A stretch of DNA of 23,201 bases from an uncultured Porphyromonadaceae bacterium (GTDB taxonomy: Bacteria > Bacteroidota > Bacteroidia > Bacteroidales > Muribaculaceae). Shown here in pieces: positions 1-7,899 of this stretch. The notes beneath the pieces are model-generated. The model was not told the DNA's origin. It did not search any database and saw only the letters and a program-made list of their open reading frames with translations. Where the stretch lies: the NCBI GenBank assembly GCA_900546835.1, contig UREH01000018.1, positions 1 through 23,201 on the forward strand, in the 5' to 3' direction. Position 1 is the stretch's first letter; every line of letters begins with the position of its first letter. Made by a program: the position numbers and the translations under genes.

Positions 1-362
1 ATTTTAAGGTAGTCGTCGGCGAAACCGAGACACCGGAGCCACACTGTGGCCACAAGCATCAGAATCATGTAGATGTTGCTCAAGTTGCCCACCAGCAGGC
101 AGGGCACGAGCGTCGACACTATGATGATTATGCCGCCCATGGTGGGGGTACCTGTTTTTTTCATCTGCCCCTCCAGCCCGAGGTTGCGCACGATTTCGCC
201 TACCTGCATCTTCTGCAGGCGGTCGATTATGCGGCGGCCGAACACCATGGCGATGAACAGCGAGAGCAGCAGGGCCGCTCCTGAGCGGAAGGTGATGTAA
301 TCCATCAGGCGCGCTCCGGGCACTCCCGCTTCACTTAAATATTTGAAAAGATATACGAGCAC
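1..362 (-). CDS. mraY: MraY, phospho-N-acetylmuramoyl-pentapeptide-transferase (N-terminal part)
   Basis: This integral membrane enzyme transfers phospho-MurNAc-pentapeptide from UDP to undecaprenyl phosphate, making lipid I. About 120 N-terminal residues are visible; the gene continues beyond the left edge. The reading shows a first membrane helix (SGAALLLSLFIAMVFG), the conserved GTPTMGG segment, a second hydrophobic stretch, and the LGFADDYLK motif with the paired aspartates that are catalytic in the family. I place the start at a GTG at 360-362, because the residues from there (LFKYLSEAGVPGARLMDYITFRS region) keep the family's usual N-terminus; an internal ATG at 303-305 would remove it. 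It is the last visible gene of the dcw run, 51 bp after murE. Family assignment is very secure; the start is moderately secure. Confidence 0.93.
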   Translation of the reverse strand, partial: MLVYLFKYLSEAGVPGARLMDYITFRSGAALLLSLFIAMVFGRRIIDRLQKMQVGEIVRNLGLEGQMKKTGTPTMGGIIIIVSTLVPCLLVGNLSNIYMILMLVATVWLRCLGFADDYLK

Positions 363-413
363 GGTGGTATTTGTTTTGTCGTTTTTTTTGCGTTGTCGGT
401 TTCCTGTTGTGGT

Positions 414-1886
414 TCAGCAACGGGCGTCGAGTGCGGCCTTCACCTGCTCGCGGTCGTCGAAATGGTGCTTCACACCTTTGACTTCCTGATAGTCTTCATG
501 CCCCTTGCCGGCTACGAGCACCACGTCGCCCTCCGAGGCTTCTGCTATGGCGTGGGCGATGGCTTCTGCGCGGTCCTCGATGGCGATGGTTTTGGCCATG
601 GCCTCTGGGTTGTCGGCCACTCCGGCGAGCATGTCGGCGAGGATGTCGGCGGGCACCTCGAAGCGCGGGTTGTCGGAGGTGAGAATCACTGCGTCGCTGA
701 GGCGGGCGGCCTCCGCGGCCATAATGGGGCGTTTCCCCTTGTCGCGGTTGCCTCCGGCGCCCACCACGGTGATGATACGTCCTGACGTGCCCACCACCTG
801 ACGGATGGCGGTAATCACGTTGACCACGGCGTCGGGGGTGTGGGCGTAGTCTACGATGGCCGTTACTTTTCCGTCGGGGGAATGGAAGGTCTGGAAGCGT
901 CCGGCTACCGGCACCAGGCGGCTCATGTTCACCAGCACGGTCTGCATGTCCCACCCCAGCAGGATGGAGGCGCCGTAGACGGCCGTGAGGTTGTAGGCGT
1001 TGAACAGCCCGGTGAAGAGTACGTTGACTTCGTTGCCGTTGAAGGCGAGGAGAGTGCCGTCAAGCCGGCTCTCGACTACGCGGCCGCGGAAGTCGGCCAT
1101 ATTGCGCAGCGAGTAGGTATAGCGCCGTGCGGGGGTGTTCTGCAGCATCACCATGCCGTTGCGGTCGTCGATGTTGGTAAGTGCGAAGGCTTCGGAGCCG
1201 AGTCCGTCGAAGAATGATTTCTTGGCCTGAAGATATGCCTGCACGGTCTTGTGGTAGTCCAGATGGTCGCGGGTAAGGTTGGTGAATACTCCTCCGGCGA
1301 AAGTCAGTCCGGCTATGCGGTGCTGGTCGGCGGCGTGCGAGCTCACTTCCATGGCGGCGTATGAGCATCCCGCCTCTACCATGCGCGCCAGCAGGGCGTT
1401 GATGGTGATGGGGTCGGGTGTGGTCTGGGTGGCATGAATGGCCTCGGTGTCGACGTAGTTCACCACAGTCGACAGCAGACCGGCCTTGTAGCCCATAAGG
1501 CGCGCCATCTCGTAGATCAGGGTGGCGGTTGTGGTTTTGCCGTTGGTGCCGGTGACGCCCACCAGTTTCAGTTTGCGCGAGGGATCGCCATACCAGCGCG
1601 AGGCAAGGTGGCCGAGTGCTATTGCCGAATTCTCCACCACTACGAAGGTGGTTTCCGGAAATGAGGCGGTATTGTCGGGCAGTTGTTCCACCACCATGGC
1701 GGCAACTCCTTTCCCGGCGAGCGTAGGAATGAAAGTGCGTCCGTCGACGGTCACGCCGCGCACGGCCACGAACATCGCTCCCTCGCCGGCTTTGCGCGAG
1801 TCGGATGTGAGGAGCGTTATCTCTTTATTTGTATCGCCATGAAGCGCTTTTGCCTCGATGGCGTCCAGAAGGTTATGCAGATTCAT
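414..1886 (-). CDS. murE: MurE, UDP-MurNAc-L-Ala-D-Glu:meso-diaminopimelate ligase
   Basis: This cytoplasmic ATP-dependent Mur ligase adds the third stem-peptide residue to UDP-MurNAc-dipeptide. The protein is 490 aa, normal for MurE. Visible motifs are the P-loop GTNGKTT at about residues 113-119, TTPDP at 155-159, NLTRDHLDYH with the family's metal-binding region at about 203-212, the carbamylated-lysine segment AKKSFF near 221-226, and DNPR at 405-408. In this family DNPR marks meso-diaminopimelate rather than lysine as the added amino acid. GHEDYQ lies near the C-terminus. The ATG at 1884-1886 is the natural start. It follows ftsI by 48 bp and precedes mraY by 51 bp, so co-transcription in the dcw operon is expected. 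Confidence 0.97.
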   Translation of the reverse strand: MNLHNLLDAIEAKALHGDTNKEITLLTSDSRKAGEGAMFVAVRGVTVDGRTFIPTLAGKGVAAMVVEQLPDNTASFPETTFVVVENSAIALGHLASRWYGDPSRKLKLVGVTGTNGKTTTATLIYEMARLMGYKAGLLSTVVNYVDTEAIHATQTTPDPITINALLARMVEAGCSYAAMEVSSHAADQHRIAGLTFAGGVFTNLTRDHLDYHKTVQAYLQAKKSFFDGLGSEAFALTNIDDRNGMVMLQNTPARRYTYSLRNMADFRGRVVESRLDGTLLAFNGNEVNVLFTGLFNAYNLTAVYGASILLGWDMQTVLVNMSRLVPVAGRFQTFHSPDGKVTAIVDYAHTPDAVVNVITAIRQVVGTSGRIITVVGAGGNRDKGKRPIMAAEAARLSDAVILTSDNPRFEVPADILADMLAGVADNPEAMAKTIAIEDRAEAIAHAIAEASEGDVVLVAGKGHEDYQEVKGVKHHFDDREQVKAALDARC

Positions 1887-1934
1887 TGTCGTATGAATAG
1901 AAATTCTGTTATTGTTTGAGCAGCCCGGCCGACG

Positions 1935-4010
1935 CTACGGGGCGAGTGTAAGCGTCACTTTGCCGCCACGGGCGAGCGGCGTCCCTTCGGGCGGTACCTG
2001 CCCTTTTACATAGCCCGTTCCGCTGAAACCCACGTTGAAGCCTTTCTCTTCGAGCGCCACCACGGCTTCCCGCAGCCCGAGCCCGAGCACCGACGGCACC
2101 ATCCCCTTGGCCACGCTGCGCGGAGCGGCGGGATGGCTCTCCGCCTTTATGCCGGCAGCCTGACGCACGGATTTATGTCGCCCAGGCTTTGTCGAGCCGT
2201 AGAGTTGCGCGCGCTGCAGGCCGCTTGCCCCTTCGGAGTAGTCGGGCGAATTGCCGAGCAGTCCGCGCGAAAACATCTTCACGGCTATGTTCTTCATCAC
2301 CTGTCCGGAGGTGGAGGCCGCGCCAAACATGTTGCGCTTCGGGTAGTAGGTGAGCACCATGCAGGAGTACTGCGGGTCGTCGGCAGGGAAAAATCCGCAG
2401 AAGGCCAGGCGTTTCCGCGATTTGTTGTACTGGCGTGTGGCCGGGTCGATGCTGTAGCAGGTGCCGGTCTTGCCGGCGAGCGCCACTTTGTCGTTTTTCA
2501 GGGAGCGCCCTGTGCCGTGCGACCCCCATACCACCTGCTTGAGCATGTACTGCATCTTGCGGGCGTTTTCCTCCGAGCAGATGCGGTCGCGGATGTAGCT
2601 CACGGGGAGAATGGAGTCGAGTGTTTCCGTGCGCAGTCCCTTCACCAGGCGCGGACGAACGTAGCGGCCGCCGTTGGCTATGGCATTGTAGATCGAGAGG
2701 GTGTAGATGGGCGGTATCTGCGATGTATAGCCGTAGCACATGCGCGAGAGGTCCACGCGCGCAGGGTCGGGATTGAAATAGGGTACAACCTCGCCGGCGA
2801 TGCCGGTGTGCATGGGTTCGAGAAATCCTATTTCCCGCAGGCGGTCTACGAATCCTTTGGGGTTCTTGTCGTATTTGCGTGTTATGATGCGGGCCATGCC
2901 GATGTTGCTCGACTGCTCGATAACCTCGCGCACGCGCAGCGACGCGTTGAAGTGGGAATCCGTTATTGGGCGTCCGCCGCCGTAGGCCCACGATTTGCCG
3001 ATGGGTATCACCTCTTCGAGGTCGTTGACTATACCGTCCTCAAGGGCGATCATCATGGATATGGGCTTCACCACAGAGCCGGGCTCGAAGCCTACCACGG
3101 CGTAGTTGAGAGCTTCGATGTAGCCGTTTCCGCTTTTCGACCGCTCAAGGTTGGAGATGGCCTTGATGTCGCCGGTCTTCACGTCCATGAGCACGGCGCA
3201 TCCCCAGTCGGCCGAACAGGAGTCGAGCACGCGGTTGAGCTCGTTTTCCACTATGTCCTGCAGCTGTATGTCAATAGTTGTGCGCACGTTGTAGCCGGGA
3301 ATCGGCTCAACGTCGGTCCAGTTTACGATGTCCTTTGTCAGAGGAATTTTTTTCGCCAGACCGGGCACTCCGTAAAGCAGCGAGTCGAGGGCTTTTTCCA
3401 GTCCGTAGATGCCGTGGATTTCGCGACACTCAGCCGTCTGGCCCACACCGCCTACCGAGCGGCGCGCCATGGCTCCGTAGGGATTCGAACGGCGCATCAC
3501 CGATTCCACGGTCATGCCCGTCTTGTTGGCGTTGCCGATATTGAAGAACGGAAAGCTTTTGAGCCGCTGCAGGTCGAGAAAGCTGATGCGCGTTATCAGC
3601 GGCCATGCGCGCGGACGCTCCTTGCGCGGCAGTGCTACAGGCTTGCCAAGCCGTTCGCGCCATTCCTGGCGGGTGCGGATGGGGAATGCCGCGGCCATCG
3701 AGTCGGCCAGGGCGTCGATATTCTCCAGATACGCGTTCTGCTTGAAATTGTCGCAGCGGAAGTCGATGCGCACGGTGTAGTATCGCAGGTTAGTGGCGAG
3801 AATCTGCCCCTTGTCGGAGAGTATGTCGCCGCGTTCGGGCATTATGGTGTCGACCTTCTCCAGCTGCCGGCGTGCCTTCTCGTTCCACTTCGGTGCGTCG
3901 ATTACCGTGGTGGAGAAAAGCTTGTAGCTTATCGCTGCCGAAAACAGTAGAATCAGCAGAGTGATAAGCCCGTAGCGGAACTGGATATGATGTCGGTTGC
4001 TTCTGTTCAT
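1935..4010 (-). CDS. ftsI: FtsI/PBP3-type septal transpeptidase with C-terminal PASTA domain
   Basis: This is a class B penicillin-binding protein that cross-links septal peptidoglycan in the periplasm. From the ATG at 4008-4010 it is 691 aa with a short cytoplasmic tail, one membrane anchor (about residues 14-33), the RGDI segment of the dimerisation domain, then the transpeptidase: SVVK (catalytic Ser 312, Lys 315), SSN at 367-369 and KTGT at 514-517. The last about 55 residues form one PASTA-like repeat (VPSVLGLGLREAVVALEEKG). The frame stays open upstream to a TTG at 4059-4061 that overlaps the ftsL stop, which would add 17 residues; I prefer the ATG because the tail before the helix then has the usual length. 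It sits between ftsL and murE, the standard position. Confidence 0.94.
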   Translation of the reverse strand: MNRSNRHHIQFRYGLITLLILLFSAAISYKLFSTTVIDAPKWNEKARRQLEKVDTIMPERGDILSDKGQILATNLRYYTVRIDFRCDNFKQNAYLENIDALADSMAAAFPIRTRQEWRERLGKPVALPRKERPRAWPLITRISFLDLQRLKSFPFFNIGNANKTGMTVESVMRRSNPYGAMARRSVGGVGQTAECREIHGIYGLEKALDSLLYGVPGLAKKIPLTKDIVNWTDVEPIPGYNVRTTIDIQLQDIVENELNRVLDSCSADWGCAVLMDVKTGDIKAISNLERSKSGNGYIEALNYAVVGFEPGSVVKPISMMIALEDGIVNDLEEVIPIGKSWAYGGGRPITDSHFNASLRVREVIEQSSNIGMARIITRKYDKNPKGFVDRLREIGFLEPMHTGIAGEVVPYFNPDPARVDLSRMCYGYTSQIPPIYTLSIYNAIANGGRYVRPRLVKGLRTETLDSILPVSYIRDRICSEENARKMQYMLKQVVWGSHGTGRSLKNDKVALAGKTGTCYSIDPATRQYNKSRKRLAFCGFFPADDPQYSCMVLTYYPKRNMFGAASTSGQVMKNIAVKMFSRGLLGNSPDYSEGASGLQRAQLYGSTKPGRHKSVRQAAGIKAESHPAAPRSVAKGMVPSVLGLGLREAVVALEEKGFNVGFSGTGYVKGQVPPEGTPLARGGKVTLTLAP

Positions 4011-4057
4011 TTCGTTTGCGAAGGAAAGTGAGGATCGGTTTTGGAGAGGGGTGGCGG

Positions 4058-4423
4058 TCAAGGTTCGAGGCGGTATGGCGGCTGCTCCTGGATGGTGAGG
4101 CCCAGACCGAGCGAGTCGACCATATGTTGCATCGAGGATTCGCGTATGCGGCTCATATAGATGGATTTTGCGCGCACGCGTTCTGTTTTCGCCACTTCAA
4201 GCTCTTTCTGCAGGCTGCGGATGGTCTCCATCTGCGTCTGGCATGTGTAGCGGTTGGTGATGTATATCATCAGCATGGCAGCCGAGCCGAGCACAATCCA
4301 CCAGTAGCGTCGGAAAAAGTCGGTGGAGAGCACACGACCGTGGAGAGCGCGCAGCATCAGGCTGTCGCGTGGCGGCTGCCCGGGCGCGGACTTCTTTGTT
4401 TTCTTTCCGGTTGTATCTGCCAT
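4058..4423 (-). CDS. ftsL: FtsL-like cell division protein
   Basis: This is a 121-aa single-pass membrane protein of the Bacteroidetes FtsL-like type. About 35 polar N-terminal residues rich in Lys and Pro are followed by one hydrophobic helix (YWWIVLGSAAMLMIYI, about residues 40-57). A periplasmic segment with a heptad-like pattern (METIRSLQKELEVAKTERVR) then suggests a coiled coil. FtsL proteins act in the divisome with FtsB and FtsQ to activate FtsW and FtsI. Sequence conservation is low in this family, so the call rests on topology, size and position between rsmH and ftsI. The stop codon overlaps the extended ftsI frame. It starts at an ATG 51 bp after rsmH. Confidence 0.85.
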   Translation of the reverse strand: MADTTGKKTKKSAPGQPPRDSLMLRALHGRVLSTDFFRRYWWIVLGSAAMLMIYITNRYTCQTQMETIRSLQKELEVAKTERVRAKSIYMSRIRESSMQHMVDSLGLGLTIQEQPPYRLEP

Positions 4424-4474
4424 TTTTATGTGGGGATGTGGATCGTTGTCGGTTTGCTGTGGATTGGGCGAGGT

Positions 4475-5437
4475 CTATTCTTTTTCTGGAAGTTTTTCGG
4501 CTACCCGGAGTTTGGCGCTTCGCGAACGCGGGTTGGCTTCGATTTCGGCCTCGTCGGGCACGATGGGTTTCGAGGTAAGCAGCCGGAAGGGCGAGAGCGA
4601 GCGGCCGAAGAAGTCTTTCTCCTCGCGACCCTCGAGGTTGCCGCTGCGGAGAAAGTTTTTTACCAGGCGGTCTTCCAGCGAGTGGTAGGTGATAATGGCG
4701 AGGCGACCGCCGGGACGGAGCACGCGCCGGGACTGCACGAGGAGCGAGCGGAGTGCACCGATTTCGTCGTTCACGGCGATGCGCAGGGCCTGAAACAGCT
4801 GCGCGAGCTCCTTTTTCTGCTGGCGCGGACTGATGTACGGCTCGCTGACGCCAAGCAACCGCTCAATGGTGTCGACCGGAGCCTCTGTGCGGGCTTTTAC
4901 GATGGCGGCTGCGATACGCGGGGCCTGCTTGAGTTCGCCGTAGAGACGGAAGATATCGGTAAGCTCCTGCTGGCTCATCTCGTCTAAGAGGGTGGCGGCG
5001 CTCCGGTGTGCGTCGCGGTTCATCCGCATGTCGAGCGGCCCTTCGAAGCGGAATGAGAAGCCGCGTTCGGCGTCGTCGAAATGATGGAACGATACGCCGA
5101 GGTCGGCGAGGATGCCGTCGACCTGCACGGCACCATAATAGCGCAGGAAGTTGGCGAGATAGCGGAAGTTGCCATGTACGAGCTGAAGCCGCTGATTGCC
5201 TCCGAGTGCAGGGTCGGCGAGGGCGCGGTTGATGGCGTCGCTGTCCTGGTCGAACGAAAGCAGTCGTCCTGACGCGCCGTCGGCGGTGGCTCCTGCATCG
5301 GCAATTGCCTGCAGGATGGCGCGGGTGTGACCGCCTCCACCGAGGGTGCAGTCGACGTATACGCCTGATGGACGGATGTTTAGGGCATCCACCGACGCTC
5401 TGAGCAATGCAGGGATATGATAGGGCTGCGTCTCCAT
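4475..5437 (-). CDS. rsmH: RsmH (MraW), 16S rRNA m4C1402 methyltransferase
   Basis: This SAM-dependent enzyme methylates N4 of C1402 in the decoding centre of 16S rRNA. The protein is 320 aa from the ATG at 5435-5437; an in-frame ATG at 5480-5482 would add 15 residues lacking family similarity and would lie on the proposed promoter, so I reject it. Motifs are HIPALLRASVDAL at the N-terminus, the SAM-binding segment VDCTLGGGGHT at about residues 28-38, ILADLGVSFHHFDDAERGFSF in the middle, and YHSLEDRLVKNF near the C-terminus. It is the first gene of the dcw cluster here. The mraZ gene that normally precedes it is missing, and the upstream neighbour is a sirtuin gene closed by its own terminator. 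Confidence 0.96.
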   Translation of the reverse strand: METQPYHIPALLRASVDALNIRPSGVYVDCTLGGGGHTRAILQAIADAGATADGASGRLLSFDQDSDAINRALADPALGGNQRLQLVHGNFRYLANFLRYYGAVQVDGILADLGVSFHHFDDAERGFSFRFEGPLDMRMNRDAHRSAATLLDEMSQQELTDIFRLYGELKQAPRIAAAIVKARTEAPVDTIERLLGVSEPYISPRQQKKELAQLFQALRIAVNDEIGALRSLLVQSRRVLRPGGRLAIITYHSLEDRLVKNFLRSGNLEGREEKDFFGRSLSPFRLLTSKPIVPDEAEIEANPRSRSAKLRVAEKLPEKE

Positions 5438-5461
5438 TCGCTTGTGGTTGGTTTTTGGGTG

Positions 5462-5496
5462 TAAAGTTAGTAAAAAAGTCAAAATGAATTTACAAA
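5462..5496 (-). promoter_or_regulatory. Candidate Bacteroidetes-type promoter for the dcw operon
   Basis: On the minus strand TAACTTTA (5462-5469) matches seven of the eight positions, counting the two free ones, of the Bacteroidetes -7 box TAnnTTTG. A TTTG (5493-5496) lies 23 bp upstream, at the long end of the accepted spacing. It sits between the sirtuin terminator and the rsmH start, where a dcw promoter must lie if that terminator is efficient. The leader would be about 20 nt. No other site in this gap fits better. Confidence 0.4.
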
Positions 5497-5533
5497 AACA
5501 AATACATTATTTTCTTTGTTTTGGGGTTGAAAT

Positions 5534-5577
5534 AAAAAAAGTTATCAACATCCGTCCTGTGGACGCATGCTGACAAC
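5534..5577 (-). terminator. Strong intrinsic terminator downstream of the sirtuin gene
   Basis: Positions 5561-5577 and 5541-5557 form a 17-bp stem with one mismatch and two G-U pairs, closed by a 3-nt loop (5558-5560). On the minus strand the stem is followed at once by seven T residues (5540-5534). It lies 26 bp after the sirtuin stop and isolates that gene from the dcw operon downstream. Confidence 0.85.
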
Positions 5578-5603
5578 TATGTTCTATTTTCAAATGTAAA
5601 TTT

Positions 5604-6296
5604 TTATGAATTCTGGCGGAGTTCCTCGGCGAGAATTTCAACGCCTTGGGTGGCGGGAGCTTTGATTACATGCACGCCGGCCGGTACGGCCGCGGGGTGG
5701 GGGTCGATGTAGTAAACCGGTACGCCCGGACGCACGTAATGCAGCAGTGCCGCAGCGGGATACACCTGCAGGCTGGTACCGATTACCACGAAGATATCGG
5801 CTTCCTCGGCGAGCTGTATGGCAGGTTCAATGTTTGGCACGGCCTCCTGGAAGAATACGATATGGGGGCGCACGTGGTGGCCGTCGATTATGGTGTCGGG
5901 TGTTGTTTCGAGGGCATCGGGGTGGAGTTCCCAGACTTTCGACTCATCGTCGACGGCACGCACTTTCATCAGTTCGCCGTGGAGGTGGAGCACTTTCGAA
6001 CTGCCGGCGCGTTCGTGCAGGTTGTCGACGTTCTGGGTGATGACGTACACGTCGTAGTCGCGCTCGAGGTCCACGAGGCCGAGATGACCCGCATTAGGCT
6101 TGGCTCCAACGAGTTCCTTGCGCCTCATGTTGTAGAAATCGTGAATCAGTCTGGGGTTGCGGAGGTAGCCGTCGTGCGAGGCAACCTCCATCACGTCGTA
6201 GTTTTCCCATAGGCCGCCGGAGTCGCGGAAGGTGGCTATGCCGCTTTCGCTGCTCATCCCTGCTCCGGTGGAGATTATGAGTTTTTTCTTTGCCAT
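5604..6296 (-). CDS. cobB: Sir2-family NAD-dependent protein deacylase (CobB-like), lacking zinc cysteines
   Basis: Sirtuins remove acyl groups from protein lysines while consuming NAD. The 230-aa protein starts at the ATG at 6294-6296; upstream codons of the open frame run into a mobile element and are not native. Motifs are GAGMSSESGI (about residues 11-20) and TFRDSGGLW for NAD binding, QNVDN (88-92), and HLHGEL with catalytic His 106. FYNMRR places Tyr 55 and Arg 58 in the Y-x-x-R pair that marks CobB/SIRT5-type desuccinylases; GTSLQVYPA lies near the C-terminus. The protein has no cysteine at all, so the usual four-Cys zinc knuckle is absent; the segment after HGEL is rich in Asp, Glu and His instead. 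It is followed by a strong terminator and preceded by a MITE-like element that displaces any native promoter. Confidence 0.93.
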   Translation of the reverse strand: MAKKKLIISTGAGMSSESGIATFRDSGGLWENYDVMEVASHDGYLRNPRLIHDFYNMRRKELVGAKPNAGHLGLVDLERDYDVYVITQNVDNLHERAGSSKVLHLHGELMKVRAVDDESKVWELHPDALETTPDTIIDGHHVRPHIVFFQEAVPNIEPAIQLAEEADIFVVIGTSLQVYPAAALLHYVRPGVPVYYIDPHPAAVPAGVHVIKAPATQGVEILAEELRQNS

Positions 6297-6310
6297 AAGC
6301 AATTTTTTTA

Positions 6311-6504
6311 GAGGGTGTTTAATAATAGATGTTAAATTGCAACAAGCATATTTTGAGGCAGTTTTGCCTTTTGAGAAAGGAGTGATGCGGGCATCACGAC
6401 TGACGAGAAAGGCAAAACTGGCCAAAATATGCGATGAGTTTAACCCCTATTAATCATAATGCCATCTTACGGTTGGAATTTAACAGATATTATTAAACAC
6501 CCTC
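6311..6504. mobile_element. MITE-like palindromic element, 194 bp, with TTA target duplication
   Basis: The ends are 28-bp terminal inverted repeats (6311-6338 and 6477-6504) matching at 26 positions and beginning GAGGGTGTTTAATAATA. They are flanked by a direct TTA on each side (6308-6310 and 6505-6507), consistent with a 3-bp target duplication. Inside are two further inverted arms (6346-6371 and 6408-6432, differing mainly by a short offset) and a central hairpin with arms GTGATGC/GCATCAC (6382-6388, 6391-6397) around two bases. Most of the element can fold into one long hairpin. It has no transposase gene, so it is non-autonomous. A TNA duplication of 3 bp occurs in some IS5-family branches; that link is only a guess. 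Confidence 0.8.
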
Positions 6505-6520
6505 TTAGCATCGCGAAGTT

Positions 6521-6546
6521 AAAACACTGCCGTCTTCAGGAGTGTT
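6521..6546 (-). terminator. Weak terminator candidate after the small membrane protein gene
   Basis: On the minus strand AACACT (6546-6541) pairs with AGTGTT (6528-6523) across a 12-nt loop, and two more T residues follow. The stem begins inside the stop codon of the 6546-6848 gene. It could end the Lrp-glycosyltransferase operon just before the mobile element, but the stem is short. Confidence 0.35.
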
Positions 6547-6848
6547 CAGTAAATCTGCACATTCCCGAAAGCGAGGTAGTAGAAGCATGCGTGACTGAGC
6601 AGAAGCAGTATGAGAATAATCCATGTCATCACGGTGCGCCGCCCGTAGCATTGCCACGCGAGGAATCCGCTGAGCGCCACGTAGGCCGGATAGAGCCATG
6701 TGAGCGCGCGCACCATCGGCACACCGCTCTGAATCAGTGAGGAAAAGAGCGGAAAAGAAAGTCCGGGAGCCACGCATAGGATTATTATGAGCCACATCCA
6801 CCAGGGAGTATGGTGGGGAAGCATGGGCGTATTGTCGGTATCGGCCAT
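6546..6848 (-). CDS. Small membrane protein with three predicted helices, unknown function
   Basis: I do not recognise this 100-aa protein. It starts at an ATG at 6846-6848. After about 15 polar residues it shows three hydrophobic stretches: WWMWLIIILCVAPGLSFPLF (about 16-35), VRALTWLYPAYVALSGFLAW (46-65) and VMTWIILILLLLSHACFYYL (73-92). There is no signal peptide cleavage site and no catalytic motif. The layout is that of a small inner-membrane protein with basic residues (YGRR) in the loop between helices two and three. It lies 21 bp after the SDR gene on the same strand, so it is probably the last gene of the Lrp-GT4-SDR unit. A role with that glycan unit is inference from position only. 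Confidence 0.75.
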   Translation of the reverse strand: MADTDNTPMLPHHTPWWMWLIIILCVAPGLSFPLFSSLIQSGVPMVRALTWLYPAYVALSGFLAWQCYGRRTVMTWIILILLLLSHACFYYLAFGNVQIY

Positions 6849-6869
6849 TTTATGTGCGTTTTAGGTCGA

Positions 6870-7886
6870 CTATTTCGTGTCGTTTGTTTTGCGATAGGCC
6901 TCTACGGTGCGGCGAATCCCCTCGCGGAGGTCGATTTTGGGCGCGAATCCGAACTCGCGTTGAGCGGGAGTGATGTCGGCGCGCCAGTTGCGCTGACGCA
7001 TTATCCGGAATTTGTCGAGATTGAGCGTGGATGCTTTCATCTGCCAGCGTGCCACTTTTCCGGCTATGGCCGAGACGACCCATGCAGCCCACAGGGGGAG
7101 TCTGACCGGTATAACCCACTTCTTGCCAAGCTCTTCTGCCACAATCTTGCGGAACTCTTTCTGGGTGTAGCTGCGCGGTTCGGCAATGATGTATTTGCGG
7201 TTTTCCACGCCCGAGGCGAGCGCGTCGAACATGGCGTTGACCAAATCGTCGACGTAGATGAAAGTGAGCTCCTGGCGCTTCATCCCCACGCCGAAATCGA
7301 AATGGGAGTCGATGCACTTCACCATCATCAGATAGTCCTTCTCGTGAGGTCCGTAGACGCCTGTGGGCCGGAAGATAATGTATGGGATGCCTGCCATATG
7401 CTCCAGAAACTGTTCGGCGAGGATTTTCGACTGGCCGTAGCGGGTGTCGGGATGGGGCACGGTCGTCTCCGACAGCGGTGTGTACCCCTTCTCATCGCCT
7501 GCACCGAGGGCCGAAAGCGAGCTCATGAAGAGCAGTCGGTCGGGCACGTGGTTGGTCTCTTTCAGTATGTCGCAGAAAAGGCGCAGATACTCGAAGTTCA
7601 CACGGCGGAAGTCGCCGTAGTTTACAGCCTTGGTGGCCCCGAGGTTGTAGATTATATAATCCCAGCGCGGGCTGCGTTCTATTTCGCAGGTCAGAGCCGT
7701 GGGGTCGTCGTAGTCAAGCACTATGAATTTCAGGCGGCTGTCGGTCAGGTATCGGCGCGAGGTCGTGGCACGTACGGCCACGGTCACATCCATGCCGCGG
7801 TCGAGCCCCTTGCGGGCGATGAAGCCGCCGATGAAGCCGCCGGCACCCACCACGAGAAGCGATTTTCCGCTGAGGTCTGTGTTCAT
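6870..7886 (-). CDS. NAD-dependent epimerase/dehydratase (extended SDR family)
   Basis: From the ATG at 7884-7886 the protein is 338 aa, typical of extended short-chain dehydrogenases that act on nucleotide sugars or related substrates. It has the Rossmann motif GAGGFIG at about residues 14-20, the NLGA segment near 81-84, MSSLSA with the catalytic serine at about 121-126, and YGQSK with catalytic Tyr 150 and Lys 154. IIFRPTGVYGPH follows, as in UDP-glucose 4-epimerase-like enzymes. The substrate cannot be read from the sequence; a 3-beta-HSD-like or reductase role is also possible. The frame is open 44 codons further upstream, but that part overlaps the preceding glycosyltransferase gene. 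The 13-bp gap to that gene supports one operon. Confidence 0.88.
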   Translation of the reverse strand: MNTDLSGKSLLVVGAGGFIGGFIARKGLDRGMDVTVAVRATTSRRYLTDSRLKFIVLDYDDPTALTCEIERSPRWDYIIYNLGATKAVNYGDFRRVNFEYLRLFCDILKETNHVPDRLLFMSSLSALGAGDEKGYTPLSETTVPHPDTRYGQSKILAEQFLEHMAGIPYIIFRPTGVYGPHEKDYLMMVKCIDSHFDFGVGMKRQELTFIYVDDLVNAMFDALASGVENRKYIIAEPRSYTQKEFRKIVAEELGKKWVIPVRLPLWAAWVVSAIAGKVARWQMKASTLNLDKFRIMRQRNWRADITPAQREFGFAPKIDLREGIRRTVEAYRKTNDTK

Positions 7887-7899
7887 TGGGATTATGATA

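Noticed and set aside
2133..3950. A 605-codon plus-strand open frame antisense to ftsI
   Set aside because: It mirrors a clear penicillin-binding protein gene with all motifs; the translated product has no recognisable domain and its length comes from the codon bias of the true gene.
5541..5577. DnaA-box-like words (TTATCAACA and TGTGGA) suggesting an origin
   Set aside because: They form the two arms and loop of a terminator hairpin with a T-run, there is only one imperfect box, and no origin genes are near.
5591..5598. TACATTTG on the minus strand as a second dcw promoter
   Set aside because: It matches the -7 box, but no -33 element falls at the right distance and its transcript would meet the strong terminator at once.
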